Origin: Pseudomonas sp. SORT22
GTDB lineage: Bacteria; Pseudomonadota; Gammaproteobacteria; Pseudomonadales; Pseudomonadaceae
Direction of reading: 5' to 3'
Length of the DNA stretch: 64,000 nt
NCBI RefSeq assembly: GCF_018417635.1
Contig: NZ_CP071007.1
Location: 1,178,501 to 1,242,500, forward strand
Positions 1 through 11,446 of the stretch are shown piece by piece; position 1 is the stretch's first letter, and each line of letters starts with the position of its first letter. The notes beneath the pieces were generated by a model that was given only the letters and a program-made list of their open reading frames with translations, had not been told where the DNA came from and did not search any database. Position numbers and translations under genes: made by a program.

Positions 1-347
<347 letters not shown>

Positions 348-351
348 GCCC

Positions 352-1221
352 ATGCAAGGCGCGATGTTACGTCATCAGCAACCCGCCCCCGGCCGTAACA
401 AGCCGGTGCCGCGTGGTGCCAGCCGGATGGTGGCCAAGGAGCCACTGTCGGCGCGCCTTCCCAAGGCCAACTTCAGCGTGTTCAAGCGCCTGCTGTGGCC
501 GGTGCTGCTGGTCGTCGCAGGTTTTGGCGCCTACGAAGGTGCCCAGCGCCTGATGCCGTACGCCGATCGGCCGATTACCAAGATCGCCGTACAGGGCGAC
601 CTCAGCTACATCAGCCAGCAGGCGGTGCAGCAGCGGATCGCCCCCTACGTAGCGGCGAGCTTCTTCACCGTCGACCTGGCGAGCATGCGCGCGGAACTGG
701 AGCAGATGCCCTGGATCGCCCACGCCGAAGTGCGCCGGGTGTGGCCGGATGAAGTGGTGATCCGCCTGGAAGAACAGTTGCCGGTCGCGCGCTGGGGTGA
801 CGAAGCCTTGCTCAATAACCAGGGCCAGGCCTTTACCCCGCGTGAACTGGCCAACTACGAGCACCTGCCGCAGCTGTTCGGGCCGCAGCGGGCGCAGCAA
901 AAAGTAATGCAGCAATATCAGGTCCTGAGCCAGATGTTGCGGCCGATGGGCTTTTCGATTGCCCGGCTGGAGTTGCGCGAGCGCGGCAGCTGGTTCCTGA
1001 CCACCGGTGCCGGTAGCGCCGGGCCAGGTATCGAACTGCTGCTGGGACGCGATCATCTGGTGGAAAAGATGCGCCGCTTCATTGCCATTTACGACAAGAC
1101 ACTCAAAGAACAGATCACGAACATCGCCCGCATCGATCTGCGTTATGCCAATGGCCTGGCTGTTGGCTGGCGGGAACCGAATGCACCGACGACGGCCCAA
1201 CCCGCCGTTGCGAAGAATTAG
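352..1221 (+). CDS. ftsQ: Cell division protein FtsQ
   Basis: FtsQ is a bitopic divisome scaffold that links FtsK to the FtsB/FtsL complex. The 289-residue protein has a basic cytoplasmic tail, one membrane helix at about residues 47-63, a POTRA domain (about 75-145, starting ITKIAVQGD) and a C-terminal beta domain, as expected for the family. The ATG at 352 follows ddl closely; an in-frame ATG at 364 is an alternative start. It lies 15 nt upstream of ftsA and is probably co-transcribed with ddl, ftsA and ftsZ. Confidence 0.95.
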   Translation: MQGAMLRHQQPAPGRNKPVPRGASRMVAKEPLSARLPKANFSVFKRLLWPVLLVVAGFGAYEGAQRLMPYADRPITKIAVQGDLSYISQQAVQQRIAPYVAASFFTVDLASMRAELEQMPWIAHAEVRRVWPDEVVIRLEEQLPVARWGDEALLNNQGQAFTPRELANYEHLPQLFGPQRAQQKVMQQYQVLSQMLRPMGFSIARLELRERGSWFLTTGAGSAGPGIELLLGRDHLVEKMRRFIAIYDKTLKEQITNIARIDLRYANGLAVGWREPNAPTTAQPAVAKN

Positions 1222-1236
1222 AGAGAGGCAGGACCC

Positions 1237-2496
1237 ATGGCAAATGCGCATAGCGGCAAAATGATCGTCGGGCTGGATATCGGCACCTCCAAGGTCGTGG
1301 CACTGGTGGGCGAAGTCGCCGCCGACGGCACCCTGGAAATCGTCGGTATCGGCACCCACCCATCGCGCGGGCTGAAGAAGGGCGTGGTGGTCAATATCGA
1401 GTCCACCGTGCAGTCGATCCAGCGTGCGGTCGAAGAGGCCCAGCTGATGGCTGGCTGCCGGATCCACTCGGCGTTCGTCGGTGTTGCCGGCAATCACATC
1501 CGCAGCCTGAACTCCCACGGCATCGTCGCCATCCGCGACCGTGAAGTCAGCGCCGCCGACCTTGAGCGCGTGCTCGACGCCGCCCAGGCCGTGGCCATTC
1601 CGGCCGACCAGCGGGTCCTGCACACCCTGCCGCAGGACTACGTGATCGACAACCAGGAAGGCGTGCGCGAGCCACTGGGGATGTCCGGCGTGCGTCTGGA
1701 AGCCAAGGTCCACGTGGTCACCTGCGCCGTCAATGCCGCGCAGAACATCGAAAAGTGCGTGCGTCGCTGCGGCCTGGAAATCGACGACATCATCCTCGAG
1801 CAACTGGCCTCGGCTTACTCGGTGCTGACCGATGACGAGAAAGAGCTCGGCGTGTGCCTGGTCGACATCGGTGGCGGCACCACCGACATCGCCATCTTCA
1901 CTGAAGGCGCAATCCGTCACACCGCGGTGATCCCGATTGCCGGCGACCAGGTGACCAACGACATCGCCATGGCCCTGCGTACCCCGACCCAATACGCCGA
2001 AGAGATCAAGATCCGTTACGCCTGCGCCCTGGCCAAGCTGGCCGGCGCCGGTGAAACCATCAAGGTGCCGAGCGTCGGCGACCGTCCGCCGCGCGAACTG
2101 TCGCGCCAGGCCCTGGCCGAAGTGGTCGAGCCGCGTTACGACGAGCTCTTCACCCTGATCCAGGCCGAACTGCGTCGCAGCGGCTACGAAGACCTGGTAC
2201 CGGCGGGCATCGTCCTGACCGGCGGTACCTCGAAAATGGAAGGCGCGGTAGAACTTGCCGAGGAAATCTTCCACATGCCGGTACGCCTGGGCGTGCCGCA
2301 CAGTGTTCGCGGCCTTAGCGATGTGGTGCGCAACCCGATTTATTCCACCGGTGTGGGCCTTTTGACCTACGGCCTGCAGAAGCAGTCCGACGGCTTGACC
2401 CTGACCGGTATCAGCAGCAGCAACAACGGCTATGGCGATGAACCGAAGGCTCCAGCGTTCGAACGCTTCAAACGCTGGGTCCAGGGCAACTTTTAA
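1237..2496 (+). CDS. ftsA: Cell division protein FtsA
   Basis: FtsA is the actin-like ATPase that tethers FtsZ filaments to the membrane and recruits later divisome proteins. The 419-residue product has the actin-fold phosphate loop near the N-terminus (GLDIGTSKV), the second phosphate motif (VDIGGGTTDIA) and an adenosine motif (GIVLTGGTSKMEG). The C-terminus ends in an amphipathic stretch (FERFKRWVQGNF), which fits the membrane-targeting sequence. A GAGAGAGG ribosome site precedes the ATG. Length is normal for the family. Confidence 0.97.
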   Translation: MANAHSGKMIVGLDIGTSKVVALVGEVAADGTLEIVGIGTHPSRGLKKGVVVNIESTVQSIQRAVEEAQLMAGCRIHSAFVGVAGNHIRSLNSHGIVAIRDREVSAADLERVLDAAQAVAIPADQRVLHTLPQDYVIDNQEGVREPLGMSGVRLEAKVHVVTCAVNAAQNIEKCVRRCGLEIDDIILEQLASAYSVLTDDEKELGVCLVDIGGGTTDIAIFTEGAIRHTAVIPIAGDQVTNDIAMALRTPTQYAEEIKIRYACALAKLAGAGETIKVPSVGDRPPRELSRQALAEVVEPRYDELFTLIQAELRRSGYEDLVPAGIVLTGGTSKMEGAVELAEEIFHMPVRLGVPHSVRGLSDVVRNPIYSTGVGLLTYGLQKQSDGLTLTGISSSNNGYGDEPKAPAFERFKRWVQGNF

Positions 2497-2552
2497 AGTT
2501 TCAAAGCAGTAGTAGTAGGCGCAAAAACTAGAGAACTGTAAGGAGAGGGAAA

Positions 2553-3740
2553 ATGTTCGAGCTCGTAGACAACGTCCCGCAAAGTCCGGTCATCAAAGTG
2601 ATCGGCGTCGGTGGCGGCGGTGGCAACGCCGTCAATCACATGGTCAAGAGCAACATCGAAGGCGTCGAATTCATCTGCGCCAACACCGATGCTCAAGCGC
2701 TGAAAAACATCGGCGCGCGCACCATCCTGCAACTGGGTACCGGCGTGACCAAGGGCCTGGGTGCCGGTGCCAATCCGGAAGTCGGCCGCCAGGCCGCGCT
2801 GGAAGACCGTGAGCGCATCGCTGAAGTGCTGCAAGGCACCAACATGGTGTTCATCACCACCGGCATGGGCGGCGGTACCGGTACCGGTGCGGCGCCAATC
2901 ATCGCCGAAGTGGCCAAGGAACTGGGCATCCTCACCGTTGCCGTGGTGACCCGGCCGTTCCCGTTCGAAGGCCGCAAGCGCATGCAGATTGCCGACGAGG
3001 GCATCCGTGCACTGGCTGACAGCGTCGACTCGCTGATCACCATCCCCAACGAGAAGCTGCTGACCATCCTCGGCAAGGACGCCAGCCTGCTGTCGGCGTT
3101 TGCCAAGGCTGACGACGTACTGGCCGGTGCCGTTCGCGGTATCTCCGACATCATCAAGCGCCCGGGCATGATCAACGTCGACTTCGCCGACGTGCGTACC
3201 GTGATGAGCGAGATGGGCATGGCCATGATGGGTACCGGCTGTGCCAGCGGTCCTAACCGTGCACGTGAAGCGACCGAGGCAGCCATCCGCAACCCGCTGC
3301 TCGAAGACGTCAACCTGCAGGGCGCTCGCGGCATCCTGGTGAACATCACCGCAGGTCCTGACCTGTCGCTGGGTGAGTACTCGGACGTCGGTAGCATCAT
3401 CGAGGCCTTCGCATCCGATCACGCCATGGTCAAGGTCGGTACCGTTATCGATCCGGACATGCGCGACGAGCTGCACGTTACCGTGGTTGCCACTGGCCTG
3501 GGTGCGAAAATCGAGAAGCCGGTCAAGGTTATCGACAACACCATGCAGACCGCTGCGGCGCAGACCCCGGCTCCGGCCCCTGTACGCAACGAGTCGTCGG
3601 TTAACTACCGTGACCTGGAGCGTCCGACCGTGATGCGCAACCAGGCCCACGCCGGTGCTGCGGCTGCTGCAAAACTTAATCCGCAAGACGATCTGGACTA
3701 CCTGGACATCCCGGCATTCCTGCGTCGTCAGGCCGATTAA
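2553..3740 (+). CDS. ftsZ: Cell division GTPase FtsZ
   Basis: FtsZ is the tubulin-like GTPase that forms the Z ring. The tubulin signature GGGTGTG is at residues 106-112, and the N-terminal GVGGGGGNAVNHM nucleotide loop is intact. After a short Ala/Pro-rich linker the protein ends in the conserved tail DYLDIPAFLRRQAD, the docking peptide for FtsA, ZipA and other partners. A strong AAGGAG ribosome site lies about 8 nt before the ATG, in line with high expression. The length (395 aa) is typical of Pseudomonas. Confidence 0.98.
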   Translation: MFELVDNVPQSPVIKVIGVGGGGGNAVNHMVKSNIEGVEFICANTDAQALKNIGARTILQLGTGVTKGLGAGANPEVGRQAALEDRERIAEVLQGTNMVFITTGMGGGTGTGAAPIIAEVAKELGILTVAVVTRPFPFEGRKRMQIADEGIRALADSVDSLITIPNEKLLTILGKDASLLSAFAKADDVLAGAVRGISDIIKRPGMINVDFADVRTVMSEMGMAMMGTGCASGPNRAREATEAAIRNPLLEDVNLQGARGILVNITAGPDLSLGEYSDVGSIIEAFASDHAMVKVGTVIDPDMRDELHVTVVATGLGAKIEKPVKVIDNTMQTAAAQTPAPAPVRNESSVNYRDLERPTVMRNQAHAGAAAAAKLNPQDDLDYLDIPAFLRRQAD

Positions 3741-3791
3741 TGAAATTTATCAGGGGTATAAGGGTGATTGGTGTTCAGCAAAGGCCGGGTC

Positions 3792-3800
3792 TGGTATTAT
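3792..3800 (+). promoter_or_regulatory. Probable lpxC promoter (extended -10)
   Basis: In the 112-nt ftsZ-lpxC gap there is TGG-TATTAT, an extended -10 element (TGn plus a hexamer close to TATAAT). The best -35-like sequences lie at poor spacing, which an extended -10 promoter can tolerate. It would give lpxC transcription independent of the division genes. This is inferred from pattern only. Confidence 0.4.
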
Positions 3801-3816
3801 CCTCAGCCTTTGTTGA

Positions 3817-4764
<948 letters not shown>

Positions 4765-4794
4765 GTACGAACACTCTCTTCTTTAGTTTTTTTC

Positions 4795-4818
4795 GGCCAC
4801 CTTCGGGTGGCCTTTTTT
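4795..4818 (+). terminator. Rho-independent terminator after lpxC
   Basis: A GGCCACC / GGTGGCC stem with a TTCG tetraloop is followed by six T residues on the + strand, 30 nt after the lpxC stop codon. Confidence 0.9.
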
Positions 4819-4830
4819 ATGCCTGTTGCC

Positions 4831-4857
4831 CCTGTAGGAGCGGGCATGCCCCGCGAT
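4831..4857. repeat. Single REP element
   Basis: The sequence CCTGTAGGAGCGGGC followed by ATGCCCCGCGAT is a Pseudomonas REP core (GTAGGAGCGGGC...CCCGCGAT). It lies between the convergent lpxC and dciA genes and has no inverted partner, unlike the other REPs in the window. Confidence 0.75.
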
Positions 4858-4891
4858 AGCAGGCGCATCGGGGGCAAGTCGAGTCATACCC

Positions 4892-5359
4892 TCAAGAGTC
4901 CGCCGCATCCTTATCCCGCGCATGGCTGGCCAACCGCTCCAGCGCCGCCCGCAGCTTCGGATCGCTGATGCCTTCAGCCGTCGCCTGAATACTTTCGGCC
5001 GCCCGGCTCGACAGGTCGGCGGTGTGCCCGGCCGCGCGGCTCTGGGTGGTCGGTGGCTGTACCTTGAACACAATCCGCGTCAGGCTGGCAAAGGCTTCCA
5101 GGGTCTGCAACTGGCGTTGCAGGCGTTTTTGCTGGTAACGCAGGCGGGTGGCCCAGTGGCCGTCGGTGACGATCAACAACAGCGTGCCCTCGCGCCAGGA
5201 AGCGAGGTGGCAATGTTCGCGGGCCGCCGGCTGCAGCTGGCTGTCGAGCAGCTTCTGCAGTTGCGCCAGGCGCTGGGCCTGGCTGAACAGGGCTTTGAGC
5301 GGCCGGGCTTCGCGCAGAAGGACAGCGGGAGCGCGGGCTGGCGAGGGGCGAAAAGCCAT
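4892..5359 (-). CDS. dciA: DciA (DUF721) replicative-helicase operator
   Basis: This 155-residue DUF721 protein fits DciA, which helps load or operate DnaB helicase in bacteria lacking DnaC. The N-terminal half shows the DUF721 fold signature (LARLQKLLDSQLQP followed by GTLLLIVTDGHWATRLRYQ). The C-terminal half is low-complexity and charged, as in other Pseudomonas copies. The position between lpxC and secA matches PA4405 of P. aeruginosa, the member for which the role was described. It is monocistronic and transcribed against both neighbours. Confidence 0.85.
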   Translation of the reverse strand: MAFRPSPARAPAVLLREARPLKALFSQAQRLAQLQKLLDSQLQPAAREHCHLASWREGTLLLIVTDGHWATRLRYQQKRLQRQLQTLEAFASLTRIVFKVQPPTTQSRAAGHTADLSSRAAESIQATAEGISDPKLRAALERLASHARDKDAADS

Positions 5360-5642
5360 GAAGGGACACCTGAAGTTACAGAGCTGCCATCTTAGCAGAT
5401 CGCCACAGGCAGGCCCTGTTTGCGCTGCGAGGGTAAAACTTCATGTTGCAATGGCTTGAAGTTGGCGAAAAAGGCCTTATTTTAACCATGCCCCGTCAAA
5501 GCGCTGTGCCAGCATCGTGGAAATCCGCCACTTTCCTCACCATCGTTTCCGGGTAGAATGCTCGTTCGCATGCGGCCATTAGGGCTGCACGGGCGACTTA
5601 CGGGGCCGCCCTCCATCCCCACGTGTGGAAGATCCTGCCGAT

Positions 5643-8375
5643 ATGTTTGCGCCTTTGTTAAAAAAACTTTTTGGAAGCAAGAACGAGCGTGAAGTCAAAC
5701 GCATGCTCAAGACGGTACAGATCGTCAATGCCTTCGAAGAGCAGATGGTGGCCCTCTCGGACGAGCAGCTGCGCGCCAAGACCGCAGCGTTCAAAGAGCG
5801 CCTGGCCAAAGGCGAGACCCTCGACCAGCTGTTGCCTGAAGCCTTCGCGGTCGCCCGTGAAGCGGGCAAGCGGGTCATGGGCATGCGTCACTTCGATGTG
5901 CAGCTGATCGGCGGCATGACCTTGCACGAAGGCATGATCGCAGAAATGCGTACCGGTGAAGGCAAGACCTTGGTCGCAACCCTGGGCGTGTACCTCAATG
6001 CCTTGTCGGGCAAAGGTGTGCACGTGGTCACGGTGAACGACTACCTGGCCCGCCGCGACGCCAACTGGATGCGTCCGCTGTACGAATTCCTCGGCCTGAC
6101 CGTCGGTGTCGTCACACCGTTCCAGCCGCCGGAAGAGAAGCGCATTGCCTACGCCGCCGACATCACCTACGGCACCAACAACGAATTCGGTTTCGACTAC
6201 CTGCGCGACAACATGGCCTTCAGCATGGAAGAGAAATTCCAGCGCGAGCTGAATTTCGCCGTGATCGACGAAGTCGACTCCATTCTCATCGATGAAGCCC
6301 GTACCCCGCTGATCATCTCCGGCCAGGCCGAAGACAGCTCCAAGCTGTACATCGAGATCAACAAGCTGATCCCGCGCCTCAAGCAGCACATCGAGGAAGT
6401 CGAGGGCCAGGTTACCCAGGAAGGCCACTACAGCATCGACGAGAAGAGCCGTCAGGTTGAACTCAACGAAGCCGGCCACCAGTTCATCGAAGAGATGCTC
6501 ACCCAGGTCGGCCTGCTGGCCGAGGGCGAGAGCCTCTACTCGGCGCACAACCTGGGCCTGCTGACCCACGTCTACGCCGGCCTGCGCGCGCACAAGCTGT
6601 TCCATCGCAACATCGAGTACATCGTCCAGGACGGCCAGATCCTGCTGATCGACGAACACACCGGGCGTACCATGCCGGGCCGTCGTCTGTCCGAAGGCCT
6701 GCACCAGGCGATCGAAGCGAAAGAGAACCTGAACATTCAGGCCGAGAGCCAGACCCTGGCCTCGACCACCTTCCAGAACTACTTCCGCCTGTACAACAAA
6801 CTGTCGGGCATGACCGGTACCGCCGACACCGAAGCGTTCGAGTTCCAGTCGATCTACGGCCTCAACGTGATGGTGATCCCGCCGAACAAGCCGTTGGCCC
6901 GTAAGGACTTCAACGACCTGGTGTACCTGACCGCCGACGAGAAGTACCAGGCGATCATCGCCGACATCAAGGAAAGCATGACCCAGGGCCGTCCGGTCCT
7001 GGTGGGCACCGCGACCATCGAAACCTCCGAGCACATGTCCAACCTGCTGCAGAAGGAAGGCATCGATCACAAGGTCCTGAACGCCAAGTACCACGAAAAA
7101 GAAGCCGAGATCATTGCCCAGGCCGGTCGCCCGGGTGCGCTGACCATCGCCACCAACATGGCCGGTCGCGGTACCGACATCCTCCTGGGCGGTAACTGGG
7201 AAGTCGAAGTCGCCGCCATGGACAGCCCGACCGCCGAGCAGGTCGCGCAGATCAAGGCCGACTGGCAGAAGCGTCACCAGCAGGTGATCGAGTCCGGTGG
7301 CCTGCACGTGATTGCTTCCGAGCGTCACGAATCGCGCCGTATCGACAACCAGCTGCGTGGCCGTTCCGGTCGTCAGGGCGACCCGGGTTCGAGCCGTTTC
7401 TACCTGTCGCTGGAAGACAGCCTGATGCGTATCTTCGCCTCTGACCGGGTGAAGAACTTCATGAAGGCCCTGGGCATGCAGTCCGGTGAAGCCATCGAAC
7501 ACCGCATGGTCACCAACGCCATCGAAAAAGCCCAGCGCAAGGTCGAAGGCCGCAACTTCGACATTCGCAAGCAGTTGCTCGAATTCGACGACGTCGCCAA
7601 CGAACAGCGTAAAGTCATCTACCACATGCGTAACAGCCTGCTGGCAGCCGACAACATTGGCGACACCATCGCCGACTTCCGCCAGGAAGTGCTCGACGTC
7701 ACCGTCGCCCAGCACATTCCGCCGCAATCGCTGCCCGAGCAGTGGGACGTGGCCGGCCTGGAAGCGGCCCTGGCCAGCGATTTCGGGGTCAAGCTGCCGA
7801 TTCAGCAATGGCTCGACGAAGACGACCACCTGTACGAAGAAACCCTGCGTGCCAAGCTCATGACCGAGCTGCTGGCGGCCTACAACGAGAAGGAAGAGCA
7901 GGCCAGCGCCGAAGCCCTGCGTACCTTCGAGAAGCAGATCCTGCTGCGTGTGCTCGACGACCTGTGGAAAGACCACCTGTCGACCATGGACCATCTGCGC
8001 CACGGTATCCACCTGCGCGGCTATGCGCAGAAGAACCCGAAGCAGGAGTACAAGCGCGAGTCGTTCAACCTGTTCCAGGAGCTGCTCGATTCGATCAAGC
8101 GCGACACCATCCGCGTGCTCTCGCACGTTCAGGTGCGCCGCGAAGATCCGGTCGAGGAAGAGGCCCGTCTGCGCCGCGAAGCCGAAGAGCTGGCTGCGCG
8201 CATGCAGTTCCAGCACGCCGAGGCCCCGGGCCTTGAAGCTGAACCGCAGGAAGACGGTGCTGACGTTGCCGTGGCCGCCGCGCCTGTGCGCAACGAGCAG
8301 AAGCTGGGCCGCAACGAGCCATGCTGGTGCGGTTCGGGCAAGAAGTTCAAGCAGTGCCACGGCAAGATCGACTGA
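5643..8375 (+). CDS. secA: Preprotein translocase ATPase SecA
   Basis: SecA is the motor that drives precursor proteins through SecYEG. The chosen ATG gives [17 protein letters not shown] and 910 residues, the usual Pseudomonas form; a GTG six codons upstream is in frame but gives an atypical N-terminus. Walker A is MRTGEGKT (102-109), the DEAD-like box reads [13 protein letters not shown], and motif [13 protein letters not shown] is intact. The C-terminus carries the zinc-binding [13 protein letters not shown] tail that contacts SecB. The 283-nt upstream gap (5360-5642) holds only promoter-like sequence, including a TAGAAT -10-like hexamer at 5554-5559; no secM-like gene was seen. Confidence 0.97.
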   Translation: MFAPLLKKLFGSKNEREVKRMLKTVQIVNAFEEQMVALSDEQLRAKTAAFKERLAKGETLDQLLPEAFAVAREAGKRVMGMRHFDVQLIGGMTLHEGMIAEMRTGEGKTLVATLGVYLNALSGKGVHVVTVNDYLARRDANWMRPLYEFLGLTVGVVTPFQPPEEKRIAYAADITYGTNNEFGFDYLRDNMAFSMEEKFQRELNFAVIDEVDSILIDEARTPLIISGQAEDSSKLYIEINKLIPRLKQHIEEVEGQVTQEGHYSIDEKSRQVELNEAGHQFIEEMLTQVGLLAEGESLYSAHNLGLLTHVYAGLRAHKLFHRNIEYIVQDGQILLIDEHTGRTMPGRRLSEGLHQAIEAKENLNIQAESQTLASTTFQNYFRLYNKLSGMTGTADTEAFEFQSIYGLNVMVIPPNKPLARKDFNDLVYLTADEKYQAIIADIKESMTQGRPVLVGTATIETSEHMSNLLQKEGIDHKVLNAKYHEKEAEIIAQAGRPGALTIATNMAGRGTDILLGGNWEVEVAAMDSPTAEQVAQIKADWQKRHQQVIESGGLHVIASERHESRRIDNQLRGRSGRQGDPGSSRFYLSLEDSLMRIFASDRVKNFMKALGMQSGEAIEHRMVTNAIEKAQRKVEGRNFDIRKQLLEFDDVANEQRKVIYHMRNSLLAADNIGDTIADFRQEVLDVTVAQHIPPQSLPEQWDVAGLEAALASDFGVKLPIQQWLDEDDHLYEETLRAKLMTELLAAYNEKEEQASAEALRTFEKQILLRVLDDLWKDHLSTMDHLRHGIHLRGYAQKNPKQEYKRESFNLFQELLDSIKRDTIRVLSHVQVRREDPVEEEARLRREAEELAARMQFQHAEAPGLEAEPQEDGADVAVAAAPVRNEQKLGRNEPCWCGSGKKFKQCHGKID

Positions 8376-8413
8376 TCATCACGCCGTAGTACCTCGCTGA
8401 CATCTGAACACCG

Positions 8414-8447
8414 CGCCGCGACTGGTCCTGACCGTCGCGGCGTTGTT
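8414..8447 (+). terminator. Probable secA terminator
   Basis: A perfect 9-bp stem (CGCCGCGAC / GTCGCGGCG) with an 11-nt loop is followed by TTGTT, 38 nt after the secA stop. The T-tract is short, so efficiency is uncertain. Confidence 0.6.
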
Positions 8448-8501
8448 CCATCTCAAGCGCCGGTAATCTCGTCCCGGTGCCTTTTTTCTAGGAGCGCTTT
8501 C

Positions 8502-9719
8502 ATGGCTGTTGGTCTTGGTCCTTTGCCAACGTTGCACCCGGTTCCAGGTTTCGAACTCGGCATCGCCTCTGCGGGCATCAAGCGCCCCGGGCGCAAGGAC
8601 GTGGTGGTAATGCGCTGCGCCGAAGGCTCCAGCGTCGCCGGCGTGTTTACCCTGAACGCCTTTTGCGCCGCCCCGGTGATCCTCGCCAAACAGCGCGTAC
8701 AGGGTACCGTGCGCTACCTGCTGACCAACACCGGCAACGCCAACGCCGGCACCGGCGCGCCAGGCCTGGCTGCGGCCGAGCGCACCTGCGCCAAGCTGGC
8801 CGAGCTGACTGGCGTCGACGCCAGTGCCGTGCTGCCATTCTCCACCGGCGTGATCGGCGAGCCGCTGCCGGTCGAGAAGATCGAAGGCGCCCTGCAGGCA
8901 GCCATCGATGACTTGTCGGAAAACAACTGGGCCGCTGCCGCCACCGGCATCATGACCACCGACACCCTGCCTAAAGGCGCCAGCCGCCAGTTCCAGCATG
9001 ACGGCGTGACCATCACCGTCACCGGCATCAGCAAAGGCGCGGGCATGATCCGCCCGAACATGGCGACCATGCTCGGTTACATCGCCACCGACGCCAAGGT
9101 GGCCCCGGCGGTGCTCAAGGACCTGATCCTCGACGGCGCCAACAAGTCGTTCAACCGAATTACCATCGACGGCGATACCTCCACCAACGACTGCTGCATG
9201 CTGATTGCCACCGGCAAGGCCGATGTCGCCGAAGTCAGCGAAGCCAGTGGCCCGCTGTTCGAAGCGCTGAAAAAAGCCGTGTTCGAAGTGTGCATGGAAG
9301 TCGCCCAGGCCATCGTCCGCGACGGCGAAGGTGCGACCAAATTCGTCACTGTTGAAGTCAACGGCGGCGGCAACCATCAGGAGTGCCTGGACGTCGGCTA
9401 TGCCGTGGCTCACTCGCCGCTGATCAAGACCGCACTGTTCGCCTCCGACCCGAACTGGGGCCGGATCCTCGCCGCGGTCGGCCGGGCCGGTGTACCGGAC
9501 CTGGACGTCAGCCTGATCGACGTCTACCTGGGTGATGTGTGCATCGCCAGCCAGGGCGGGCGCAGCGCCAGCTACACCGAAGCCCAGGGCTCGGCAGTCA
9601 TGGCCCGTGAAGAAATCACCATCCGTATCGAGCTGGGCCGTGGCCAGTGCAGCGAAACCATCTGGACCACCGACCTGTCCCACGAGTACGTGAAAATCAA
9701 CGCTGAATACCGTACTTAA
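8502..9719 (+). CDS. argJ: Bifunctional glutamate N-acetyltransferase / amino-acid acetyltransferase ArgJ
   Basis: ArgJ recycles the acetyl group from N-acetylornithine to glutamate in arginine synthesis and may also use acetyl-CoA. It is made as a precursor that cleaves itself at an Ala-Thr bond; the [14 protein letters not shown] motif places this at Ala188-Thr189, giving alpha and beta chains. The [11 protein letters not shown] segment of the active site is present. The length (405 aa) is standard. A TAGGAG ribosome site precedes the ATG. The gene stands alone between a hairpin and a REP pair. Confidence 0.96.
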   Translation: MAVGLGPLPTLHPVPGFELGIASAGIKRPGRKDVVVMRCAEGSSVAGVFTLNAFCAAPVILAKQRVQGTVRYLLTNTGNANAGTGAPGLAAAERTCAKLAELTGVDASAVLPFSTGVIGEPLPVEKIEGALQAAIDDLSENNWAAAATGIMTTDTLPKGASRQFQHDGVTITVTGISKGAGMIRPNMATMLGYIATDAKVAPAVLKDLILDGANKSFNRITIDGDTSTNDCCMLIATGKADVAEVSEASGPLFEALKKAVFEVCMEVAQAIVRDGEGATKFVTVEVNGGGNHQECLDVGYAVAHSPLIKTALFASDPNWGRILAAVGRAGVPDLDVSLIDVYLGDVCIASQGGRSASYTEAQGSAVMAREEITIRIELGRGQCSETIWTTDLSHEYVKINAEYRT

Positions 9720-9724
9720 CCTCA

Positions 9725-9777
9725 TCGCCGGGCAAGCCCGCTCCTACCAAACCTGTAGGAGCGGGCTTGACCCGCGA
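9725..9777. repeat. Inverted pair of REP elements (REPIN)
   Basis: Two REP cores face each other: GGGCAAGCCCGCTCCTAC, then about 9 nt later GTAGGAGCGGGCTTGACC and CGCGAA. The unit lies in the argJ-gst gap and can fold into a long hairpin. Confidence 0.85.
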
Positions 9778-9800
9778 AAAGCCCCTGATGGAGCCGAACC

Positions 9801-10433
9801 ATGAGCTACCACCTGATCATCGGCGACAAGCTGTACTCCTCCTGGTCGCTGCGCGCCGCCCTGGCCCTTGAGCTGGCCGGTGCTACTTACGATGAAACCC
9901 TGATCAAGCTCAACCAGCCTGACACCCGCCAGCGCCTGCTCGAGCATTCGCCCACTGCCAAGGTACCGCTGCTCAAAAGCGAGCACGGGGTGATTGCCGA
10001 CTCCCTGGCGATTGCCGAATACCTGGCCGAGCGTCACCCGCAAGCCAACCTCTGGCCTACCGACGTCGCTGCCCGTGCCCAGGCCCGTTCGGCTTGCGCA
10101 CAGATGCACAGCGGCTTCTTCGCCCTGCGTGGCAACATGCCGTTCGACCTGTCTCGCGATCAAGCGCTGGAAAGCATGCCGCTGGACGTGCAGGTCGATA
10201 TCGACCGCATCGTCGCGCTGTGGTCCGAATGCCGCCTGGCAGCCAAAGAGGCTGGCCCTTACCTGTTCGGCAGCCTGAGCCTGGCCGACGCCTTCTTTGC
10301 CCCGATCGCCGTGCGCCTGCGCACCTACCGGGTCGAAGTGCCGGCAGATGCGGCGGCCTATATCGAGACCATCTACCAGTGGCCAGCCTTCCAGGCCTGG
10401 CAACAAGCTGGCCTGGCGGAGCGTGAAGGGTGA
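9801..10433 (+). CDS. Glutathione S-transferase family protein
   Basis: The 210-residue protein has an N-terminal thioredoxin-like domain. YSSWSLRAALALELAG is where a catalytic Ser/Tyr would sit, and VPLLKSEHGVIADSLAIAEYLAE contains the cis-proline and the glutathione-binding ES/DS motif. An all-helical C-terminal domain follows. The physiological substrate cannot be told from sequence. The stop codon overlaps the GTG start of the next gene (GTGA), so the two are probably translated together. Confidence 0.9.
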   Translation: MSYHLIIGDKLYSSWSLRAALALELAGATYDETLIKLNQPDTRQRLLEHSPTAKVPLLKSEHGVIADSLAIAEYLAERHPQANLWPTDVAARAQARSACAQMHSGFFALRGNMPFDLSRDQALESMPLDVQVDIDRIVALWSECRLAAKEAGPYLFGSLSLADAFFAPIAVRLRTYRVEVPADAAAYIETIYQWPAFQAWQQAGLAEREG

Positions 10434-11374
10434 AACGTGTGCATGTAGCCGCCGCGGTCATCCGCGGCACCGACGGACGCATCCTGATTGCCCGCCGCGC
10501 TGACAGCCAGCACCAGGGCGGCCTGTGGGAATTTCCCGGTGGCAAGGTCGAAGACGGCGAAGCGGTCGAAGTGGCCCTGGCTCGTGAGCTTCATGAAGAG
10601 CTGGGCATCGTTGTCACTGCGGCGCGGCCGCTGATCAAGGTCAAGCACGATTACCCGGACAAACAGGTACTGCTGGATGTCTGGGACGTTAACGGCTTTA
10701 GCGGCGAACCCCATGGCGCCGAAGGCCAGCCGCTGGCCTGGGTGACTGCGCGGGAGTTGCCGGACTACGACTTCCCTGAAGCCAACCAGCCAATCGTTGC
10801 CGCCGCGCGTTTGCCGGGGCAATACCTGATTACTCCCGAGGGGCTGGAAGTCCCGCAGATGTTGCGAGGCATCCAGAAGGCCATTGCCGACGGAATCAAG
10901 CTGGTACAACTACGTGCGCCGAACATGTACGACCCCAAATACCGCGATGTCGCGGTAGATGCGGTCGGTCTGTGCGCGGGCAAGGCGCAGTTGATGCTCA
11001 AGGGCCCGCTGGAATGGCTGGGCGACTTCCCGGCGGCCGGTTGGCACCTGACCTCTGAGCAGCTGCGCAAGTACGCCAGCAAAGGCCGGCCGTTCCCCAG
11101 GCAGCGCTGGCTGGCGGCGTCGTGTCATAACGCTGAAGAACTGGCACTGGCCGAGCAGATGGGCGTGGATTTCGTCACCCTGTCACCGGTGCAGGCGACC
11201 CAGACCCATCCGGATGCCGTGCCATTGGGCTGGGAGCAGGCGCAGCAACTGATCGAAGGCTTCAGCAAGCCTGTATATCTGCTTGGTGGCGTGGGCGCTG
11301 CCGAGCAGGAAAAGGCCTGGCAGCATGGCGCTCAGGGTGTGGCGGGGATCCGCGCGTTCTGGCCTGAGCTCTGA
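10430..11374 (+). CDS. Nudix hydrolase (MutT-like) fused to a thiamine-phosphate-synthase-like domain
   Basis: The N-terminal ~130 residues form a MutT-type Nudix domain; the Nudix box GGKVEDGEAVEVALARELHE is at about residues 37-56, continuing ELGI. MutT proteins remove 8-oxo-dGTP from the nucleotide pool. The C-terminal ~180 residues resemble the TIM-barrel ThiE/TenI family (KLVQLRAP, VDFVTLSPVQAT, PVYLLGGVG) but look divergent from true thiamine-phosphate synthase. This fusion is conserved in pseudomonads. The start is GTG, overlapping the GST stop codon. The role of the barrel is unknown. Confidence 0.88.
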   Translation: MKRVHVAAAVIRGTDGRILIARRADSQHQGGLWEFPGGKVEDGEAVEVALARELHEELGIVVTAARPLIKVKHDYPDKQVLLDVWDVNGFSGEPHGAEGQPLAWVTARELPDYDFPEANQPIVAAARLPGQYLITPEGLEVPQMLRGIQKAIADGIKLVQLRAPNMYDPKYRDVAVDAVGLCAGKAQLMLKGPLEWLGDFPAAGWHLTSEQLRKYASKGRPFPRQRWLAASCHNAEELALAEQMGVDFVTLSPVQATQTHPDAVPLGWEQAQQLIEGFSKPVYLLGGVGAAEQEKAWQHGAQGVAGIRAFWPEL

Positions 11375-11378
11375 ATTG

Positions 11379-11440
11379 ATCGCGGGGCAAGTCCGCTCCT
11401 ACAGGATCGCCACCTGTAGGAGCGGGCTTGACCCGCGATG
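11379..11440. repeat. Inverted pair of REP elements (REPIN)
   Basis: CGCGGGGCAAGTCCGCTCC and GGAGCGGGCTTGACCCGCG face each other around a short spacer. The unit fills the gap between the convergent Nudix and cobalamin adenosyltransferase genes, where it may act as a transcript end for both. Confidence 0.85.
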
Positions 11441-11446
11441 AGGCCC

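Noticed and set aside
367..2301. A long open frame on the minus strand opposite ftsQ-ftsA (about 640 codons)
   Set aside because: It is a codon-bias shadow of the high-GC plus-strand genes, without a domain, ribosome site or plausible composition.
5658..8360. A 900-codon open frame antisense to secA
   Set aside because: It has the same length and limits as secA, and an odd His/Gln/Val-rich composition. It is an artefact of GC3 codon use.
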